DNA of 64,000 nt from Alviniconcha marisindica (lineage: Eukaryota > Mollusca > Gastropoda > Provannidae): the NCBI GenBank assembly GCA_018857735.1, contig JABMCL010003549.1, positions 367,403-431,402 on the forward strand, read 5' to 3'. How positions within the stretch are numbered: position 1 is the first letter of the stretch; each line of letters opens with the position of its first letter. The notes beneath the pieces are model-generated. The model made no database searches and had not been told where the DNA came from. It saw nothing but the letters and a program-made list of their open reading frames with translations. Below, piece by piece: positions 57,127 to 64,000 of this stretch. The position numbers were made by a program, and so were the translations under genes.

Positions 57127-60100
57127 TGACAAGTTCCAGGCCAGTCAAGTTTAAACTGTGTGATTGGTGCATATATTGACAAGTTCCAGGCCAGTCAAGT
57201 TTAAACTGTGTGATTGGTGCATATATTGACAAGTTCCAGGCCAGTCAAGTTTAAACTGTGTGATTGGTGCATATATTGACAAGTTCCAGGCCAGTCCAGT
57301 TTAAACTGTGTGATTGGTGCATATATTGACAAGTTCCAGGCCAGTCCAGTTTAAACTGTGTGATTGGTGCATATATTGACAAGTTCCAGGCCAGTCCAGT
57401 TTAAACTGTGTGATTGGTGCATATATTGACAAGTTCCAGGCCAGTCCAGTTTAAACTGTGTGATTGGTGCATATATTGACAAGTTCCAGGCCAGTCCAGT
57501 TTAAACTGTGTGATTGGTGCATATATTGACAAGTTCCAGGCCAGTCCAGTTTAAACTGTGTGATTGGTGCATATATTGACAAGTTCCAGGCCAGTCCAAA
57601 TTTAAACTGTGTGATTGGTGCATATATTGACAAGTTCCAGGCCAGTCCAGTTTAAACTGTGTGATTGGTGCATATATTGAAAGGGGTTCCCAGGCCAAAA
57701 TCCAGTTTAAACTGTGTGATTGGTGCATATATTGACAAGTTCCAGGCCAGTCCAAATTTAAACTGTGTGATTGGTGCATATATTGACAAGTTCCAGGCCA
57801 GTCCAAATTTAAACTGTGTGATTGGTGCATATATTGACAAGTTCCAGGCCAGTCCAAATTTAAACTGTGTGATTGGTGCATATATTGACAAGTTCCAGGC
57901 CAGTCCAAATTTAAACTGTGTGATTGGTGCATATATTGACAAGTTCCAGGCCAGTCAAGTTTAAACTGTGTGATTGGTGCATATATTGACAAGTTCCAGG
58001 CCAGTCAAGTTTAAACTGTGTGATTGGTGCATATATTGACAAGTTCCAGGCCAGTCAAGTTTAAACTGTGTGATTGGTGCATATATTGACAAGTTCCAGG
58101 CCAGTCAAGTTTAAACTGTGTGATTGGTGCATATATTGACAAGTTCCAGGCCAGTCAAGTTTAAACTGTGTGATTGGTGCATATATTGACAAGTTCCAGG
58201 CCAGTCAAGTTTAAACTGTGTGATTGGTGCATATATTGACAAGTTCCAGGCCAGTCAAGTTTAAACTGTGTGATTGGTGCATATATTGACAAGTTCCAGG
58301 CCAGTCAAGTTTAAACTGTGTGATTGGTGCATATATTGACAAGTTCCAGGCCAGTCAAGTTTAAACTGTGTGATTGGTGCATATATTGACAAGTTCCAGG
58401 CCAGTCAAGTTTAAACTGTGTGATTGGTGCATATATTGACAAGTTCCAGGCCAGTCAAGTTTAAACTGTGTGATTGGTGCATATATTGACAAGTTCCAGG
58501 CCAGTCAAGTTTAAACTGTGTGATTGGTGCATATATTGACAAGTTCCAGGCCAGTCCAAATTTAAACTGTGTGATTGGTGCATATATTGACAAGTTCCAG
58601 GCCAGTCAAGTTTAAACTGTGTGATTGGTGCATATATTGACAAGTTCCAGGCCAGTCAAGTTTAAACTGTGTGATTGGTGCATATATTGACAAGTTCCAG
58701 GCCAGTCAAGTTTAAACTGTGTGATTGGTGCATATATTGACAAGTTCCAGGCCAGTCAAGTTTAAACTGTGTGATTGGTGCATATATTGACAAGTTCCAG
58801 GCCAGTCAAGTTTAAACTGTGTGATTGGTGCATATATTGACAAGTTCCAGGCCAGTCAAGTTTAAACTGTGTGATTGGTGCATATATTGACAAGTTCCAG
58901 GCCAGTCCAGTTTAAACTGTGTGATTGGTGCATATATTGACAAGTTCCAGGCCAGTCCAAATTTAAACTGTGTGATTGGTGCATATATTGACAAGTTCCA
59001 GGCCAGTCCAGTTTAAACTGTGTGATTGGTGCATATATTGACAAGTTCCAGGCCAGTCAAGTTTAAACTGTGTGATTGGTGCATATATTGACAAGTTCCA
59101 GGCCAGTCCAGTTTAAACTGTGTGATTGGTGCATATATTGACAAGTTCCAGGCCAGTCCAGTTTAAACTGTGTGATTGGTGCATATATTGACAAGTTCCA
59201 GGCCAGTCCAGTTTAAACTGTGTGATTGGTGCATATATTGACAAGTTCCAGGCCAGTCCAAATTTAAACTGTGTGATTGGTGCATATATTGACAAGTTCC
59301 AGGCCAGTCCAAATTTAAACTGTGTGATTGGTGCATATATTGACAAGTTCCAGGCCAGTCCAGTTTAAACTGTGTGATTGGTGCATATATTGACAAGTTC
59401 CAGGCCAGTCCAAATTTAAACTGTGTGATTGGTGCATATATTGACAAGTTCCAGGCCAGTCCAGTTTAAACTGTGTGATTGGTGCATATATTGACAAGTT
59501 CCAGGCCAGTCCAGTTTAAACTGTGTGATTGGTGCATATATTGACAAGTTCCAGGCCAGTCAAGTTTAAACTGTGTGATTGGTGCATATATTGACAAGTT
59601 CCAGGCCAGTCCAGTTTAAACTGTGTGATTGGTGCATATATTGACAAGTTCCAGGCCAGTCCAGTTTAAACTGTGTGATTGGTGCATATATTGACAAGTT
59701 CCAGGCCAGTCAAGTTTAAACTGTGTGATTGGTGCATATATTGACAAGTTCCAGGCCAGTCCAGTTTAAACTGTGTGATTGGTGCATATATTGACAAGTT
59801 CCAGGCCAGTCCAGTTTAAACTGTGTGATTGGTGCATATATTGACAAGTTCCAGGCCAGTCAAGTTTAAACTGTGTGATTGGTGCATATATTGACAAGTT
59901 CCAGGCCAGTCAAGTTTAAACTGTGTGATTGGTGCATATATTGACAAGTTCCAGGCCAGTCAAGTTTAAACTGTGTGATTGGTGCATATATTGACAAGTT
60001 CCAGGCCAGTCCAAATTTAAACTGTGTGATTGGTGCATATATTGACAAGTTCCAGGCCAGTCAAGTTTAAACTTGTGATTGGTGCATATATTGAAAGGGG

Positions 60101-61095
60101 TTCCCAGGCCAAAATCAAGTTTAAACTGTGTGATTGGTGCATATATTGACAAGTTCCAGGCCAGTCAAGTTTAAACTGTGTGATTGGTGCATATATTGAC
60201 AAGTTCCAGGCCAGTCAAGTTTAAACTGTGTGATTGGTGCATATATTGACAAGTTCCAGGCCAGTCAAGTTTAAACTGTGTGATTGGTGCATATATTGAC
60301 AAGTTCCAGGCCAGTCAAGTTTAAACTGTGTGATTGGTGCATATATTGACAAGTTCCAGGCCAGTCAAGTTTAAACTGTGTGATTGGTGCATATATTGAC
60401 AAGTTCCAGGCCAGTCAAGTTTAAACTGTGTGATTGGTGCATATATTGACAAGTTCCAGGCCAGTCAAGTTTAAACTGTGTGATTGGTGCATATATTGAC
60501 AAGTTCCAGGCCAGTCAAGTTTAAACTGTGTGATTGGTGCATATATTGACAAGTTCCAGGCCAGTCAAGTTTAAACTGTGTGATTGGTGCATATATTGAC
60601 AAGTTCCAGGCCAGTCAAGTTTAAACTGTGTGATTGGTGCATATATTGACAAGTTCCAGGCCAGTCAAGTTTAAACTGTGTGATTGGTGCATATATTGAC
60701 AAGTTCCAGGCCAGTCAAGTTTAAACTGTGTGATTGGTGCATATATTGACAAGTTCCAGGCCAGTCAAGTTTAAACTGTGTGATTGGTGCATATATTGAC
60801 AAGTTCCAGGCCAGTCAAGTTTAAACTGTGTGATTGGTGCATATATTGACAAGTTCCAGGCCAGTCAAGTTTAAACTGTGTGATTGGTGCATATATTGAC
60901 AAGTTCCAGGCCAGTCAAGTTTAAACTGTGTGATTGGTGCATATATTGACAAGTTCCAGGCCAGTCAAGTTTAAACTGTGTGATTGGTGCATATATTGAC
61001 AAGTTCCAGGCCAGTCAAGTTTAAACTGTGTGATTGGTGCATATATTGACAAGTTCCAGGCCAGTCAAGTTTAAACTATGTGATTGGTGCATATA
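57127..61095. repeat. 50-bp satellite array, about 79 copies
   Basis: Unit: GTTTAAACTGTGTGATTGG, TGCATATATTGACAAGTTCC and AGGCCAGTCAA. Units differ mainly at one junction (CCAGTCAAGTTT, CCAGTCCAGTTT, CCAGTCCAAATTT). Two units (near 57680 and 60095) have GAAAGGGGTTCCCAGGCC instead of GACAAGTTCCAGGCC. Copies are nearly identical over kilobases, a sign of recent amplification or homogenisation. Confidence 0.97.
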
Positions 61096-62352
61096 TTGAA
61101 ATGGGTATGAACGCAAGGCTGTTTTAGGACATACAGTAAAGTCAAGTTTAAACTGTGTGATTGGTGCATATATTGAAATGGGTATGAACGCAAGGCTGTT
61201 TTAGGACATACAGTAAAGTCAAGTTTAAACTGTGTGATTGGTGCATATGTTGAAATGGGTATGAACGCAAGGCTGTTTTAGGACATACAGTAAAGTCAAG
61301 TTTAAACTGTGTGATTGGTGCATATATTGACAAGGGGTTCCCAGGCCAAAATCAAGTTTAAACTGTGTGATTGGTGCATATATTGAAATTTGGGGATGAA
61401 CGCAAGGCTGTTTTAGGACATACAGTAAAGTCCAAATTTAAACTGTGTGATTGGTGCATATATTGAAATGGGTATGAACGCAAGGCTGTTTTAGGACATA
61501 CAGTAAAGTCAAGTTTAAACTGTGTGATTGGTGCATATATTGACAAGTTCCAGGCCAGTCAAGTTTAAACTGTGTGATTGGTGCATATATTGAAATGGGT
61601 ATGAACGCAAGGCTGTTTTAGGACATACAGTAAAGTCAAGTTGAAACTGTGTGATGGGTGCATATATTGAAATGGGTATGAACGCAAGGCTGTTTTAGGA
61701 CATACAGTAAAGTCAAGTTGAAACTGTGTGATGGGTGCATATATTGAAATGGGTATGAACGCAAGGCTGTTTTAGGACATACAGTAAAGTCAAGTTGAAA
61801 CTGTGTGATGGGTGCATATATTGAAATGGGTATGAACGCAAGGCTGTTTTAGGACATACAGTAAAGTCAAGTTGAAACTGTGTGATGGGTGCATATATTG
61901 AAATGGGTATGAACGCAAGGCTGTTTTAGGACATACAGTAAAGTCAAGTTGAAACTGTGTGATGGGTGCATATATTGAAATGGGTATGAACGCAAGGCTG
62001 TTTTAGGACATACAGTAAAGTCAAGTTGAAACTGTGTGATGGGTGCATATATTGAAATGGGTATGAACGCAAGGCTGTTTTAGGACATACAGTAAAGTCA
62101 AGTTGAAACTGTGTGATGGGTGCATATATTGAAATGGGTATGAACGCAAGGCTGTTTTAGGACATACAGTAAAGTCAAGTTGAAACTGTGTGATGGGTGC
62201 ATATATTGAAATGGGTATGAACGCAAGGCTGTTTTAGGACATACAGTAAAGTCAAGTTGAAACTGTGTGATTGGGGGCATATATTGAAATGGGTATGAAC
62301 GCAAGGCTGTTTTAGGACATACAGTAAAGTCAAGTTTAAACTGTGTGATTGC
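61096..62352. repeat. 77-bp satellite derivative
   Basis: About 15 units join the 50-bp core (GTTTAAACTGTGTGATTGG or the GTTGAAACTGTGTGATGGG variant, with TGCATATATTGA) to a new segment, AATGGGTATGAACGCAAGGC with TGTTTTAGGACATACAGT. A few 50-bp units are interspersed at the transition (61320-61560). Confidence 0.95.
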
Positions 62353-63415
62353 AAATTAAAGGGGTTTTAAAGAAGGCCCGGTTTTGGCAAAAAGAAATCC
62401 CCAAATTTAAACTTTGATGGGTGGAAATTTTTAAAAATTTTGAAACCCAATTTTCAAAAAACAAATTTAAACTTTGATGGGTGGAAATTTTTAAAAATTT
62501 TGAAACCCAATTTTCAAAAAACAAATTTAAACTTTTGGGTGGGTGGAAATTTTTAAAAATTTTGAAACCCAATTTTCAAAAAACAAATTTAAACTTTTGG
62601 GTTTGGTGGAAATTTTTAAAAATTTTGAAACCCAATTTTCAAAAAACAAATTTAAACTTTTGGGTGGGTGGAAATTTTTAAAAATTTTGAAACCCAATTT
62701 TCAAAAAACAAATTTAAACTTTTGGGTGGGTGGAAATTTTTAAAAATTTTGAAACCCAATTTTCAAAAAACAAATTTAAACTTTTGGGTGGGTGGAAATT
62801 TTTAAAAATTTTGAAACCCAATTTTCAAAAAACAAATTTAAACTTTTGGGTGGGTGGAAATTTTTAAAAATTTTGAAACCCAATTTTCAAAAAACAAATT
62901 TAAACTTTTGGGTGGGTGGAAATTTTTAAAAATTTTGAAACCCAATTTTCAAAAAACAAATTTAAACTTTTGGGTGGGTGGAAATTTTTAAAAATTTTGA
63001 AACCCAATTTTCAAAAAACAAATTTAAACTTTTGGGTGGGTGGAAATTTTTAAAAATTTTGAAACCCAATTTTCAAAAAACAAATTTAAACTTTTGGGTG
63101 GGTGGAAATTTTTAAAAATTTTGAAACCCAATTTTCAAAAAACAAATTTAAACTTTTGGGTGGGTGGAAATTTTTAAAAATTTTGAAACCCAATTTTCAA
63201 AAAACAAATTTAAACTTTTGGGTGGGTGGAAATTTTTAAAAATTTTGAAACCCAATTTTCAAAAAACAAATTTAAACTTTTGGGTGGGTGGAAATTTTTA
63301 AAAATTTTGAAACCCAATTTTCAAAAAACAAATTTAAACTTTTGGGTGGGTGGAAATTTTTAAAAATTTTGAAACCCAATTTTCAAAAAACAAATTTAAA
63401 CTTTTGGGTGGGTGG
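62353..63415. repeat. 62-bp AT-rich satellite
   Basis: About 17 almost identical units: AAATTTAAACTTTTGGGTGG, GTGGAAATTTTTAAAAATTT and TGAAACCCAATTTTC. The unit keeps a ghost of the 50-bp core (TTTAAACT...GGTG...) and contains the perfect palindrome AAATTTTTAAAAATTT. Confidence 0.95.
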
Positions 63416-64000
63416 AATTTCAATATATGCACCAATCACACAGTTTAAACTGGAAAATTTTTTGGGCCTTTGGAACCCCTTTCAATATATGCACCCCAAA
63501 CACACAGTTTAAACTTTTTTGGACCCCGGGCCTTTGGAACCCCTTTCAATATATGCACCCAAACACACAGTTTAAAACTGGCCCCGGGCCTTTGGAACCC
63601 CTTTCAATATATGCACCAATCACACAGTTTAAAACTGGCCCCGGGCCTTTGGAACCCCTTTCAATATATGCACCCAAACACACAGTTTAAACTTTTGACC
63701 CCGGGCCTTTGGAACCCCTTTCAATATATGCACCCAAACACACAGTTTAAAACTGGCCCCGGGCCTTTTGGAACCCCTTTCAATATATGCACCAATCACA
63801 CAGTTTAAACTTGACTGGCCTGGAACTTGTCAATATATGCACCAATCACACAGTTTAAACTTGAAAATTTTTTGGGCCTTTGGAACCCCTTTCAATATAT
63901 GCACCCAAACACACAGTTTAAACTTGAAAATTTTTTGGGCCTTTGGAACCCCTTTCAATATATGCACCCAAACACACAGTTTAAAATTGACTTTCCCGGA
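63416..64000. repeat. Inverted copies of the 50-bp satellite core
   Basis: CAATATATGCACCAATCACA and CAGTTTAAAC are the reverse complement of the core at 57-62 kb. They are joined by GGGCCTTTGGAACCCCTTT. One unit near 63800-63840 is the exact inverse of the standard 50-bp unit (TTGACTGGCCTGGAACTTGT). The array therefore changes orientation at about 63.4 kb. Confidence 0.95.

Noticed and set aside
57127..61095. CRISPR-like appearance of regular 50-bp repeats
   Set aside because: Units are contiguous with no unique spacers, and the window is a eukaryotic intron; this is a satellite.

Overview
This is eukaryotic nuclear DNA, most likely from a mollusc or another lophotrochozoan. The evidence is short exons in long introns with GT-AG splice sites, tRNA-derived SINEs, several LINE remnants, a piggyBac-type MITE and abundant long (TG/CA)n tracts. 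The phylum is an inference from the style of the repeats; no sequence search was possible. Nothing prokaryotic, no CRISPR array and no rRNA gene was seen.

Layout. Bases 1-17,700 are an intergenic transposon graveyard. It holds a CT-rich tract, a piggyBac-like MITE (2034-2295), three well-preserved copies of one tRNA-derived SINE family with target-site duplications, and LINE remnants (reverse transcriptase at 7265-8275, zf-RVT-type C-termini at 6783-7275 and 10675-11650, another 3' end near 3640-3840). It also holds an SGNH-hydrolase-like ORF on the minus strand (4378-5518), a broken C2H2 zinc-finger relic (12083-12520), a 43-bp minisatellite (8380-9925) and a foldback structure (12981-13165).

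Bases 18,152-56,305 (+ strand) hold most of one gene, a homologue of SFI1, the centrin-binding centriole/spindle-pole protein. I could place 24 coding exons with consistent splice sites and phases. They join into 969 codons without a stop and follow the vertebrate SFI1 protein almost block by block. The 3' end of the gene lies beyond the window or beyond the satellite that starts at 57.1 kb. Intron 9 has the signature of a minor-class (U12) intron.

The most unusual feature is the intron content. Nearly every large intron is filled by minisatellites, and in about half of them the repeat unit contains a recognisable copy of the adjacent exon edge with its splice site. Examples are the 3' end plus donor of exons 11, 19, 21, 22 and 23, and the acceptor plus 5' end of exons 5, 12, 16, 18, 19 and 22. 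The locus therefore carries long ladders of decoy splice sites. In intron 15 the 81-bp unit is a multiple of three, and the unit next to exon 16 is open in frame. Another minisatellite (42.1-42.9 kb) grew from the inside of a SINE.

Bases 57,127-64,000 are a large satellite: about 79 copies of a 50-bp unit, then a 77-bp derivative, a 62-bp AT-rich unit, and finally the 50-bp core in inverted orientation. This array sits in intron 24 of SFI1 or ends the gene.
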